From contig JAJYNF010000280.1 in NCBI GenBank assembly GCA_021786455.1, positions 1 to 10,391 of the forward strand: a stretch of 10,391 nucleotides of DNA, written 5' to 3'. Positions 1-6,664 of the stretch are shown one piece after another; positions within the stretch are counted from its first letter, which is position 1, and every line of letters starts with the position of its first letter. The translations under genes and the position numbers were made by a program. The notes below the pieces were generated by a model. It searched no databases. It saw only the letters and a list, made by a program, of their open reading frames with translations, and had not been told where the DNA came from. The stretch is from Acidobacteriota bacterium (GTDB lineage Bacteria > Acidobacteriota > Terriglobia > UBA7540).

Positions 1-127
1 AATCGTCAAAGGATTCCAGTTCGAGCCCGCGCACCGTCACCCCGGCCGGGTTCAATGCCACAAGCTGGCCCCAGATTTTTTCCTTGGGCGACGTTAACGT
101 TAAAATGACGATTGAATTAATCTCCAT
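1..127 (-). CDS. Uncharacterised protein, N-terminal 42 codons only (cut by window edge)
   Basis: An open frame starts with ATG at 127 and runs off the left edge. It begins MEINSIVILTLTSPKEKIWG and continues QLVALNPAGVTVRG, then LELESFDD. It reads like a real globular N-terminus: a hydrophobic beta strand (SIVILTL), a charged turn (SPKEK), a second strand with an aromatic residue, then a GVTVRG strand. I have a vague memory of conserved hypothetical proteins with a PKEK-x-WG and G-V-x-V-R-G pattern in Acidobacteriota, but cannot verify it and assign no function. The start has only a weak GGTGGGA upstream (minus strand). It lies 129 bp after the scoB stop on the same strand, so it may be the next gene of the operon or an independent unit. 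No clear terminator was seen between them. What supports it is the protein-like composition and the plausible ATG; the length seen is too short for certainty. Confidence 0.6.
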   Translation of the reverse strand, partial: MEINSIVILTLTSPKEKIWGQLVALNPAGVTVRGLELESFDD

Positions 128-256
128 CGTCCCACCCGCGCCCGGCGACTCTCCGGCCGGACCCTAGAGGTTTTCGTGCTGGGCATAACCGACGCGACAA
201 GCCCGGCGGTCAGAATCGAGGCAGTCCCTTGCGAACTCCCGCTGGAGCACGGGCAA

Positions 257-910
257 TCAAAGCCGGTAGAAGCTGACGCGGGGCGCAACTGTCAAGGAAG
301 CCTCGGTCAACTCTCGGATCTCCTCCACCGTCGCGCCTGGGGCGAGCTCTTTCAGAACGAGGCCAGTCGGAGCGACGTCAAGGTAAGCCAAATCGGTGAC
401 GATGGCGTGTGCCACCTTGGCCCCGGTCAGCGGAAGCGCGCAGCGTCTCACGATTTTTGGCCGACCGTCTTTCGTCGTATGTTCCATGGCTACGATCACC
501 CGCTTCGCTCCCGCCACCAAATCCATGCTGCCTCCCATGCCCTTGACTATTTTCCCCGGAATCATCCAACTCGCCAAGTTACCTTGTTCGTCCACTTCCA
601 TTGCGCCGAGGACGGTCAAGTCAATATGTCCCCCGCGAATCATAGCGAACGAGTCCGCGCTTGAAAAGTAGGCAGCCCCGGGGAGTTCGGTCACCGTTTC
701 CTTGCCAGCATTAATCAGGTCGGGATCCTCTTCACCCTCCACCGGGTAAGGGCCGACGCCGAGCATCCCATTTTCTGATTGCAGAATCACTTCCACCGAC
801 GCGGGAATGTAGTTGGAAACCAGCGTGGGGATGCCGATCCCCAGGTTGACGTAATCACCGTCGCGCAATTCCTGCGCCACGCGACGAGCGATAATCTCTC
901 GCTTATCCAT
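257..910 (-). CDS. scoB: Succinyl-CoA:3-ketoacid CoA-transferase, subunit B
   Basis: 217-residue beta subunit of a family I CoA-transferase. With ScoA it moves CoA from succinyl-CoA to a 3-oxoacid such as acetoacetate, in the cytoplasm, by a glutamyl-CoA thioester mechanism. The family's catalytic glutamate is E46 in the motif QSENGMLGVGP. Other regions match the mammalian SCOT C-terminal half as I recall it: NLGIGIPTL near residues 22-30, DLINAGKETVT, the run FAMIRGGHIDLTVLGAM, and WMIPGKIVKGMGGSMDLV. The start is ATG at 910. Its A is the last base of the scoA TGA stop (TGATG), which explains why a longer in-frame extension to 1006 is not used. Length is normal for the subunit. Closely related alternatives are acetate:acetoacetate (AtoA) or 3-oxoadipate (PcaJ) CoA-transferase subunits; similarity looks closest to SCOT, but the acceptor is inferred, not proven. 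Confidence 0.93.
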   Translation of the reverse strand: MDKREIIARRVAQELRDGDYVNLGIGIPTLVSNYIPASVEVILQSENGMLGVGPYPVEGEEDPDLINAGKETVTELPGAAYFSSADSFAMIRGGHIDLTVLGAMEVDEQGNLASWMIPGKIVKGMGGSMDLVAGAKRVIVAMEHTTKDGRPKIVRRCALPLTGAKVAHAIVTDLAYLDVAPTGLVLKELAPGATVEEIRELTEASLTVAPRVSFYRL

Positions 911-1608
911 CAGTCCCGTTTCCGAACCGCGCGCTTTTCGATTCGTTTGGCGTAGGGCGGGCCTTGGAAGAGGCGCTTTACGTAAATGCCCGGCGTAACG
1001 ACACACTCCGGGTTTAAGCTTCCCGCCTCAACCACCTCTTCGACCTCCGCAATGGTGATCTTAGCGGCCGCCGCCATCACCGGATTAAAGTTCCTTGCGG
1101 TTTTCCGATAGATGAGATTGCCCAGGCGGTCGCCTTTCCAAGCTTTAACGAAAGCAAACTCGGCCGTGAGCGCGCGCTCGAGCAAATACTTCCGCCCGTC
1201 AAACTCGCGCACTTCCTTCCCGTCCGCCACCACCGTCCCAACGCCCGTTGGCGTATAAAACGCCGGTATCCCGGCCCCGCCGGCGCGAATCCGTTCGGCG
1301 AAGGTCCCCTGAGGCATAAGCTCCAACTCGATTCCTCCCGAGAGGGCTAAACCTTCGAGGCGCTTGTTTTCACCGATATACGTTCCGACGACCTTCCGAA
1401 TCTGCCCGGTTTCGAGCCACAGGCCCAAGCCAAAATCATCCACTCCCGCATTGTTGCTGATGACGGTAAGGTCCCGAATGCCTTTGCGCCGCGTGGCGGC
1501 GATTAAATGTTCGGGGATTCCGCAAAGTCCAAACCCGCCCACCATAATCGTCGCGCCGTCGGGAATGTCCGCAATCGCCGCATCAGCGTTGGTAAACAGC
1601 TTGTTCAT
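910..1608 (-). CDS. scoA: Succinyl-CoA:3-ketoacid CoA-transferase, subunit A
   Basis: 232-residue alpha subunit, equivalent to the N-terminal half of mammalian SCOT. It carries the family signature D-G-x2-[LIVMFA]3-G-G-F-x3-G-x-P at residues 17-32 (DGATIMVGGFGLCGIP). Further SCOT-like stretches are NNAGVDDFGLGL, GTYIGENKRLE, LMPQGTFAERIRAGGAG, FYTPTGVGT, AFVKAWKGDRLGN, KTARNFNP and the EVEEVVEAG segment. It forms the acyl-CoA binding partner of ScoB. The start is ATG at 1608, giving a four-base ATGA overlap with the tyrA stop, and its own TGA shares one base with the scoB ATG. All three genes are therefore probably translationally coupled. No strong Shine-Dalgarno lies directly before the ATG, which fits coupling. 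AtoD and PcaI are the related alternatives; in the regions above it resembles SCOT more than my memory of E. coli AtoD. Confidence 0.93.
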   Translation of the reverse strand: MNKLFTNADAAIADIPDGATIMVGGFGLCGIPEHLIAATRRKGIRDLTVISNNAGVDDFGLGLWLETGQIRKVVGTYIGENKRLEGLALSGGIELELMPQGTFAERIRAGGAGIPAFYTPTGVGTVVADGKEVREFDGRKYLLERALTAEFAFVKAWKGDRLGNLIYRKTARNFNPVMAAAAKITIAEVEEVVEAGSLNPECVVTPGIYVKRLFQGPPYAKRIEKRAVRKRD

Positions 1609-2486
1609 CGGGAACCAAGTTTCTCCAGCCTCCGGCGAAGCCTGCGCGCCTGCTCAAATTCTTTCTCGAGCTCGGGCGTGGCAAGTCGGCGCTTGAGGGT
1701 CCGCAGTTTAGAGATCAGCTTTTCGACGGCTTCCTCAATCTTTTCACGATTAGTCTGACAGATGTCCCGCCACACGCTATAAGGGCTTTCGGCGAGCCGC
1801 GTCATGTCGCGAAAGCCGGAGGCCGCCAGCCGAAGCGGTAGCGCGTCGGAGAGGGTCTCCTCGATGATGGCGCTCGCCAGCGCCGTGGCAACAAGTTGGG
1901 GAAGATGGGAAAGGAACGCGGCCGCACGATCATGCTCCGAGGCATCCATGATAAACGGCCGAGCGCCCACGGCGCGAATCAGCCGCTCGAAGGCTTTCAC
2001 CCGGGGATCCTGCAAGTCGCGGGCAGCATGGGGCGAAAGAACGTAAGTCGCTCCATCAAACAATTTGGCGTCGGCATTCGCGAAGCCGGAACACTCGCGC
2101 CCCGCTAGGGGATGTCCGCCGAGAAAGAGCGGCCCATTCTCGAAAGCGGCGCGCGCCCGCTCGCAGATCTGCCACTTCGTGCTACCCACGTCTGTAATCA
2201 AGGCGTGGGGAGACACGCAAGACTTCAGGACATCCAAATGATGCAAAATCGTGCCCACGGGCGTGGCCAAGATGACCAAATCGGCGCCCCGCGCAGCCGT
2301 GGCGAGGTTGGATGAGCCTCGGTGAATAGCTCCGCAAGCCGTTGCTTGTTTGAGGACCGAGGGGCGGTCGCTCCCAACGCGCTCCGCGCGAATCCCGCGT
2401 CGCTTAAGCGCCAGAGCCCACGAGCCTCCGATCAGCCCGAGCCCAACAAGGGTAATCCGCTCGAAATTTGGGGATTGGAGAGACAC
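1605..2486 (-). CDS. tyrA: Prephenate dehydrogenase (NAD(P)+-dependent)
   Basis: Oxidatively decarboxylates prephenate to 4-hydroxyphenylpyruvate, the committed step to tyrosine. With a GTG start at 2486 it has 293 residues. A Rossmann dinucleotide motif GLGLIGGS is at 15-22, and LVILATPVGT follows. Residues matching the active site known from Aquifex TyrA are S102 in DVGSTK, H125 in GGHPLAG, E131 in RECSG, H194 in SHLPQ, and R226 and R230 in FRDMTRLA. The charged helical C-terminus is usual; there is no ACT domain, no fused chorismate mutase and no EPSP synthase. GTG 2486 is preferred over an upstream TTG at 2549 because AAGGAA precedes it by 9 bases, and TTG would overlap aroF by 50 bp. The gap to aroF is then 13 bp, and the 3' end overlaps scoA by ATGA. 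Arogenate dehydrogenase activity cannot be excluded from sequence alone. Confidence 0.93.
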   Translation of the reverse strand: MSLQSPNFERITLVGLGLIGGSWALALKRRGIRAERVGSDRPSVLKQATACGAIHRGSSNLATAARGADLVILATPVGTILHHLDVLKSCVSPHALITDVGSTKWQICERARAAFENGPLFLGGHPLAGRECSGFANADAKLFDGATYVLSPHAARDLQDPRVKAFERLIRAVGARPFIMDASEHDRAAAFLSHLPQLVATALASAIIEETLSDALPLRLAASGFRDMTRLAESPYSVWRDICQTNREKIEEAVEKLISKLRTLKRRLATPELEKEFEQARRLRRRLEKLGSR

Positions 2487-2495
2487 GGAAGCAGA

Positions 2496-2501
2496 TTCCT
2501 T
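2496..2501 (-). promoter_or_regulatory. Ribosome binding site deciding the tyrA start
   Basis: AAGGAA on the minus strand overlaps the aroF TAA stop and lies 9 bases before GTG 2486. It supports GTG 2486 over the in-frame TTG at 2549. Confidence 0.65.
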
Positions 2502-3537
2502 ATGACGATGGGCGGCTGGCCCCAAGCGTTCTTCCCACTGCTGGGACAATCATTCGAATCTCCTTCATCAGTTGATTGAGTTGGTCAGGATAAAGCGATT
2601 GCGCGCCGTCGCTTAGCGCCTTTTCGGGATCATGGTGAACTTCAATCAGCAGGCCGTCCGCGCCGGCGGCTATGGCGGCGCGCGCCATGGGCGGGACTTT
2701 GTCCCGCCGGCCCGTCCCGTGTGACGGGTCCACGACAATCGGCAAGTGCGAAAGTTTTTGAATCACCGGAATGGCCGACAAGTCCAGCGTGTTGCGGGTG
2801 TAATTTTCAAAGGTTCGGATTCCCCGCTCACACAACACGACGTTGTAGTTTCCTCCTGACATGATGTACTCGGCGGATAGCAGCAGCTCCTCAATGGTGG
2901 CGGAGATGCCGCGTTTCAGCAACACGGGCTTGGAGACTTTGCCGAGCTCTTTCAGGAGATTGTAATTCTGCATGTTGCGCGCCCCCACTTGCAGCACGTC
3001 CACGAGCTCAATGATCACGGGGATTTGTGTTTGGTCCATGACCTCCGAAATCACGAGCAGACCGTGGCGGTCGGCGGCCTGGCGCATCCATTCAAGAGCT
3101 TTGATCCCGAGCCCCTGAAAACTGTACGGAGATGTGCGCGGCTTAAAGGCCCCGCCGCGGAGCACCTTTGCCCCCGCCGCGGCAACCAGATCGGCGATGG
3201 TTTCAATTTGTTCGGAGCTTTCGATGCTGCATGGACCAGCCATCACCACGACTTCGGCCCCGCCAACCTGTACTCCCCGCCCAAGCTGAATGACGGACCC
3301 CTCGGGTCGAAAGTGTCGGCTCACCAACTTGTAGGGTGAAGAAATCCGCACCACTTCCGCGACGCCGTTTAGCAGCTCAATGTCGCGGGTATCAAAATCA
3401 ATTTTGGCGCCCACCGCGCCGAGAACCGTCTGCCGAGCGCCCGTCGAGCGGTGGATATCGAACCCCATGCTCATCAGTTTGCTGATGACAGCCTGAATTT
3501 GCTCTTCGGTCGCGCCCTCTTGCATGACAACCACCAT
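2500..3537 (-). CDS. aroF: 3-deoxy-7-phosphoheptulonate (DAHP) synthase, type I-beta with N-terminal ferredoxin-like domain
   Basis: Condenses phosphoenolpyruvate and erythrose 4-phosphate to DAHP, the first step of the shikimate pathway. The 345-residue protein has two parts. Residues 1 to about 66 (MVVVMQEGATEEQIQAV onward) form the ferredoxin-like regulatory domain of Thermotoga-type enzymes, and about 80-335 is the TIM barrel. Metal ligands expected for the family are visible as C103 (GPCSIES), H273 (DPSHGTGRRD), E299 (LIEVHHDP) and D310 (SDGAQS), each one residue off my recalled Thermotoga numbering (102, 272, 298, 309). The substrate motif FKPRTSPYSFQGLG is at 131-144. In Thermotoga the N-terminal domain mediates tyrosine and phenylalanine feedback; the same here is inferred. 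ATG 3537 is 6 bp past the chorismate mutase stop, with AAGGAG 9 bases upstream spanning that gene's last codons. The family symbol varies (aroF, aroG or aroA). Confidence 0.96.
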   Translation of the reverse strand: MVVVMQEGATEEQIQAVISKLMSMGFDIHRSTGARQTVLGAVGAKIDFDTRDIELLNGVAEVVRISSPYKLVSRHFRPEGSVIQLGRGVQVGGAEVVVMAGPCSIESSEQIETIADLVAAAGAKVLRGGAFKPRTSPYSFQGLGIKALEWMRQAADRHGLLVISEVMDQTQIPVIIELVDVLQVGARNMQNYNLLKELGKVSKPVLLKRGISATIEELLLSAEYIMSGGNYNVVLCERGIRTFENYTRNTLDLSAIPVIQKLSHLPIVVDPSHGTGRRDKVPPMARAAIAAGADGLLIEVHHDPEKALSDGAQSLYPDQLNQLMKEIRMIVPAVGRTLGASRPSS

Positions 3538-3543
3538 GTCCGG

Positions 3544-3843
3544 CTACTCCTTTCCTTGACCCTTGTACGCGCCTCCGTCCATCACGTGCCGCTCCAAGGC
3601 TCGAGCTTCATCAATGATGCGCTCAAAGAGGCGACGGATCGCGGCATCGTCCAGGGGCCCGCAGTTGGCGTGCACGACATTGCGGAGAATTTCCGCTTCT
3701 CGATCCGGTTGCCAGGCGGCCAAGCCAAGTTTCTTTTTCAGTCTCCCCACTTCCAACGCGCAACGCGCGCGCTCATTCAACAACTCCACCAACTGCCGAT
3801 CAACCTCGTCAATACGTCTCCGCCACTCTTCGAGATCACTCAT
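3544..3843 (-). CDS. aroQ: Chorismate mutase, AroQ class, monofunctional
   Basis: Rearranges chorismate to prephenate, feeding TyrA encoded just downstream. It is 99 residues and all helical, as in the AroQ fold. The N-terminal helix runs from LEEWRRRIDEVDRQLVELLN to NERARCALEVGRLKKK. Residues aligning with the E. coli active site are R10, R27 and a lysine of the KKK at 36-38, plus the charged PDREAEI segment at 46-52. The third helix is RLFERIIDEARALE. The start is ATG 3843: it overlaps the trpA stop as ATGA and has GAGG five bases upstream, so the longer frame to 3876 is not needed. It ends with TAG. It is a separate small gene, not fused to prephenate dehydratase, dehydrogenase or DAHP synthase. 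Its position directly before the DAHP synthase gene suggests coordinated expression, and possibly a physical complex as reported for some AroQ/DAHP synthase pairs; the complex is inference. Confidence 0.92.
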   Translation of the reverse strand: MSDLEEWRRRIDEVDRQLVELLNERARCALEVGRLKKKLGLAAWQPDREAEILRNVVHANCGPLDDAAIRRLFERIIDEARALERHVMDGGAYKGQGKE

Positions 3844-4688
3844 GCCGCCTCGCTCCCCGGATTTTGCTTCAGCCATCGCACAAAATTACCGATCTCGCCC
3901 GCCCCGCCGCTTGGGTATCGCTCTTCGACGGCGTGCACCACCGCGCTGCCGACCACTGCGGCGTCGGCGAGCCTCTGAACCACCTGGACTTGCTGCGGGT
4001 TGGAAATGCCAAAGCCCACCGCTAGCGGCAATGAAGTCACTTGACGGGCGCGGCGCACCAGCGGGGCCAGAGTTTGAGCCAGCTCCTCCCGCTCGCCGGT
4101 CACGCCTGTCCGGGATACAACGTACAAAAAGCCCGATGAGGCGGAAGCCGCAAGTCGCAGCCGCTCATCGGAAGACGTCGGCGAACCTAAGAAGATGGCG
4201 TCGAGACGCTGCTCTCGGAGAGCTCTCAGGTACACATCCGCCTCCTCGGGAGTCAGGTCCACAGCCAAAACGCCGTCTGCTCCGGCTTGCCGGGCGTCTC
4301 GCGCGAAAGCTTCTATCCCATACTGCAGAATCGGATTGTAATAAGTGAAGAGAATGACCGGCGCCTGAACCCCGTCTCGCCAACTCGGCAGCAAGGTAAG
4401 CACCTTCCGGAGAGTCGCCCCGGCTCTCAACGCCCGCTCGGCGGCGCGCTGAATCACCGGCCCGTCGGCCAGGGGGTCTGAAAAGGGCACGCCCAGCTCA
4501 ATAAAATCTGCGCCCGCCCGAACCACCTCCTGAAGAATTATTCCAGTCGCTTCAAGCGAAGGATCGCCCGCCATCAAATAAACAACCAGCCCCTTTTTCT
4601 CCTGCCGGCCGAGCTCGGCAAAGCGAGCGCTGATTCGCGACGAAAACCTGCTCCCCGTGTTTTCGATTCCAAACGGTTTTTCGGCCAT
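3840..4688 (-). CDS. trpA: Tryptophan synthase alpha subunit
   Basis: Cleaves indole-3-glycerol phosphate to indole and glyceraldehyde 3-phosphate; indole is passed through a tunnel to the beta subunit. This is a 282-residue TIM barrel. The catalytic pair of the family is visible as E64 in FIELGVPFSDP and D75 in PLADGP (E49 and D60 in E. coli). Other conserved blocks are VVYLMAGDPS, PVILFTYYNPI, GVLAVDLTPEEA, FLYVVSRTGVTGER and LAVGFGISNPQQV. The N-terminus is about 15 residues longer than in E. coli. No good Shine-Dalgarno is seen before ATG 4688, so a slightly different start is possible, though translation could be coupled to trpB, 27 bp upstream. Its stop overlaps the chorismate mutase ATG (ATGA). 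Confidence 0.96.
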   Translation of the reverse strand: MAEKPFGIENTGSRFSSRISARFAELGRQEKKGLVVYLMAGDPSLEATGIILQEVVRAGADFIELGVPFSDPLADGPVIQRAAERALRAGATLRKVLTLLPSWRDGVQAPVILFTYYNPILQYGIEAFARDARQAGADGVLAVDLTPEEADVYLRALREQRLDAIFLGSPTSSDERLRLAASASSGFLYVVSRTGVTGEREELAQTLAPLVRRARQVTSLPLAVGFGISNPQQVQVVQRLADAAVVGSAVVHAVEERYPSGGAGEIGNFVRWLKQNPGSEAA

Positions 4689-4715
4689 CTTCGGTTAACG
4701 TCCGGCCAGGCTCAC

Positions 4716-5942
4716 TTACAAGATGCCGGACGATTGGTAAATTCCTAAATCCTTATCGCCGCGACCAGAAAGATTCACCACCGCAATGACCTCGCGCCCC
4801 AGCGTCGGGGCCCGATGCAGGGCCTCGGCGACCGCGTGAGCCGATTCGAGTGCAGGGATAATGCCTTCCGTGCGAGAAAGCTCGCGGGCCGCTTCCAGCG
4901 CCTCCGCGTCGCTGACGTGAGTGTATTCTACCCTCCCTGCGCGATAGAGCGCCGCGTGCTCCGGCCCAACCGCTGGGTAATCCAGCCCGGCTGAAACCGA
5001 ATGCGTCGTGGCAATTAAGCCATCGGGATCCTGCAAGACGTAGGTGTAGGTTCCGTGAAGTACCCCCGGTTTCCCGCCGGCAAAACGAGCGGCATGGTCG
5101 CCGAGGTGGAGTGACCGTCCTCCCGCTTCAACCCCGACCATGCGAACCTGGCGATCCTCAAGAAAATCGTAAAACAATCCGATCGAGTTGCTGCCCCCAC
5201 CGACACAAGCGAACAGGTAATCCGGCAGGCGGCCAAAAGTCTCCTGAGCCTGCTGCCGGGCCTCTTGACCAATCACGCGCTGGAAGTCTCGCACCATCAT
5301 GGGGTAAGGATGCGGTCCTAAAACCGAGCCCATCAGATAGTGCGTGTTGGCCACATTGGTCACCCAGTCCCGCATGCCCTCGTTGATGGCGTCCTTGAGC
5401 GTCTTCGAACCGGAATGAACGGGAATAACCCGCGCTCCTAGCAGACGCATGCGAAACACGTTGGGGGCTTGCCGCGCCATGTCTTCTTCGCCCATGTAAA
5501 TGCAACATTCCAGTCCCAGCAAAGCGGCCACCGTGGCCGTTGCGACGCCGTGCTGTCCGGCGCCCGTTTCGGCAATCACCCGCGCCTTGCCCATGCGTTT
5601 GGCCAACAATCCTTGGCCCAGGCAATTGTTGATTTTGTGCGCTCCAGTATGGAGCAAGTCTTCGCGCTTCAGAAAAATCTGGCTGCCACCCATTCGTTCA
5701 CTCAAGCGGCGGGCGTGGTAGAGCGGGGTCGGGCGGCCGGCAAAATGTTTGAGCAAGCGCTTTAATTCAGCTTGGAACTCCGCGTCTTGCCTGACCTCCC
5801 GGTAGGCGTCCTCGAGTTCCTCCACAGGCCCCATAAGAGTTTCGGGGACAAAGCGCCCGCCAAATTCCGCAAACCTTCCGCGGGCGTCGGGCCATCTTGT
5901 TAACTCTGCACCCGGGGTCGCCGTGCGTGAATAACCGCTCAT
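4716..5942 (-). CDS. trpB: Tryptophan synthase beta subunit
   Basis: PLP enzyme joining indole and serine to make tryptophan; it works as an alpha2-beta2 complex with TrpA. The 408 residues match the usual length of about 400. The PLP lysine is K103 in LLHTGAHKINN. The cofactor phosphate loop is CVGGGSNSIGLF. Other conserved pieces are GRFAEFGGRFVPETLM near the N-terminus, RPTPLYHARRLSE, ETGAGQHGVATATV, YMGEEDMARQAPNVFRM and the run LDYPAVGPEHA. The ETGAGQHG block and overall pattern are those of the standard TrpB1 type that partners TrpA. ATG 5942 is chosen over an in-frame ATG at 5972 because AGAGGAA sits 9 bases before 5942, and 5972 would overlap trpF. It lies 16 bp after the trpF stop. 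Confidence 0.97.
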   Translation of the reverse strand: MSGYSRTATPGAELTRWPDARGRFAEFGGRFVPETLMGPVEELEDAYREVRQDAEFQAELKRLLKHFAGRPTPLYHARRLSERMGGSQIFLKREDLLHTGAHKINNCLGQGLLAKRMGKARVIAETGAGQHGVATATVAALLGLECCIYMGEEDMARQAPNVFRMRLLGARVIPVHSGSKTLKDAINEGMRDWVTNVANTHYLMGSVLGPHPYPMMVRDFQRVIGQEARQQAQETFGRLPDYLFACVGGGSNSIGLFYDFLEDRQVRMVGVEAGGRSLHLGDHAARFAGGKPGVLHGTYTYVLQDPDGLIATTHSVSAGLDYPAVGPEHAALYRAGRVEYTHVSDAEALEAARELSRTEGIIPALESAHAVAEALHRAPTLGREVIAVVNLSGRGDKDLGIYQSSGIL

Positions 5943-5951
5943 GGTGACTGA

Positions 5952-5958
5952 TTCCTCT
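5952..5958 (-). promoter_or_regulatory. Ribosome binding site deciding the trpB start
   Basis: AGAGGAA (minus strand) directly follows the first bases of the trpF TAA and is 9 bases before ATG 5942. It favours 5942 over the ATG at 5972, which lies inside the end of trpF. Confidence 0.65.
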
Positions 5959-6654
5959 TTAGGTGCTCGCATCGGCCGCTCGGACTGCTGAAAAAAAAGC
6001 TCGTAATTTTCCCAGGTCTTTAACCCCCGGCGTCCTTTCTACGCCGGACGCTACGTCCACCGCGAAAGGGCGCACCTCTTTGATAGCATCGGCCACGTTG
6101 TCCGGCGTCAGCCCCCCAGCCAGGATGATCGGACCCAATCGGCTCAGTCCGCGCGCGATTTTCCAGTTGAATGGCCTACCAGTTCCCCCGCGTAATACCG
6201 GGTCGCGCGTGTCTAGCAGGAGCGCGCGAACGTTCGTTGACAATAAGGTCTTGAGCTCGAAAGGGGCGAACGGCCGGGACGCCGCCCGAACCTGGCGGGC
6301 AGCTTTCGGCAAGGATCTTTCCTCCCCATCCTCACCGATGGCCAGAGCGCGAATGACCGTATATTGCCCGAACGAGTCAGCGGGGAAGAATCTCGGGCCA
6401 TGCAGTTGAAGAACGTCCACTCCGGCCTCTTGTGCGACCGAGACGATGTTGGCCGCCCTGGTTTCATCCGCGAAGACTCCTACTGCAACAACGAGCGGCG
6501 GAAGATGACAGATAACCTCTCTCGCCGCGCTTGGCCTAATATAGCGCGGAGAAGGAAGATAAAAATTGAATCCCAGCGCATCGGCGCCCAGTTCCACGGC
6601 CCGGTTCGCATCTTCCAGGCGCGTGATCCCGCAAATCTTAATTCGGGTGCGCAT
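5959..6654 (-). CDS. trpF: Phosphoribosylanthranilate isomerase
   Basis: Amadori isomerisation of N-(5-phosphoribosyl)anthranilate to CdRP, the step before TrpC. This is a 231-residue TIM barrel. The catalytic cysteine is C8 in IKICGITRLEDA and the catalytic aspartate is D148 in LLLDTRDP. The phosphate-binding segments are GGTGRPFNW near 156-164, ILAGGLTPDNV, and PFAVDVASGVE. GADALGFNFYLPSPRYI near the N-terminus is typical. It is longer than the common 200-210 residues; the excess is a basic segment around residues 107-140, between the VIRA strand and the LLLD strand. The usual FDW after GGTG is FNW here, a mild change at a position not known to be catalytic. The start is ATG 6654, 10 bp after the trpC stop, with only a short GGA upstream. 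Confidence 0.95.
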   Translation of the reverse strand: MRTRIKICGITRLEDANRAVELGADALGFNFYLPSPRYIRPSAAREVICHLPPLVVAVGVFADETRAANIVSVAQEAGVDVLQLHGPRFFPADSFGQYTVIRALAIGEDGEERSLPKAARQVRAASRPFAPFELKTLLSTNVRALLLDTRDPVLRGGTGRPFNWKIARGLSRLGPIILAGGLTPDNVADAIKEVRPFAVDVASGVERTPGVKDLGKLRAFFSAVRAADAST

Positions 6655-6664
6655 AGTGTTCCAT

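Noticed and set aside
128..256. Terminator or promoter between scoB and the left-end gene
   Set aside because: Only a 10-base palindrome TCCGGCCGGA (152-161) and a small CTCC/GGAG stem were seen, with no T-run and no convincing -10/-35 pair.
100..288. 62-codon minus-strand ORF across the scoB end and downstream gap
   Set aside because: Ser/Arg-rich and low in hydrophobic order, overlapping the end of scoB and the start of the more convincing ORF at 1-127; probably chance.
176..664. Plus-strand ORFs, here and throughout the window (for example 3563-4348 and 8942-9457)
   Set aside because: All lie antisense to well-identified minus-strand genes, are rich in Arg, Ser, Pro and Ala as expected for GC-rich shadows, and show no recognisable motif.
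911..1006. Extension of scoB upstream to 1006
   Set aside because: The added residues are basic and low in family similarity, lie wholly inside scoA, and the ATG at 910 gives the normal length and a TGATG junction.
2487..2549. Longer tyrA starting at TTG 2549
   Set aside because: It would overlap aroF by 50 bp and add residues with no family match. GTG 2486 has a well-spaced AAGGAA and puts the Rossmann motif at the usual place.
3844..3876. Extension of the chorismate mutase to 3876
   Set aside because: ATG 3843 has GAGG five bases upstream and overlaps the trpA stop as ATGA; the extra 11 residues are not typical of AroQ.
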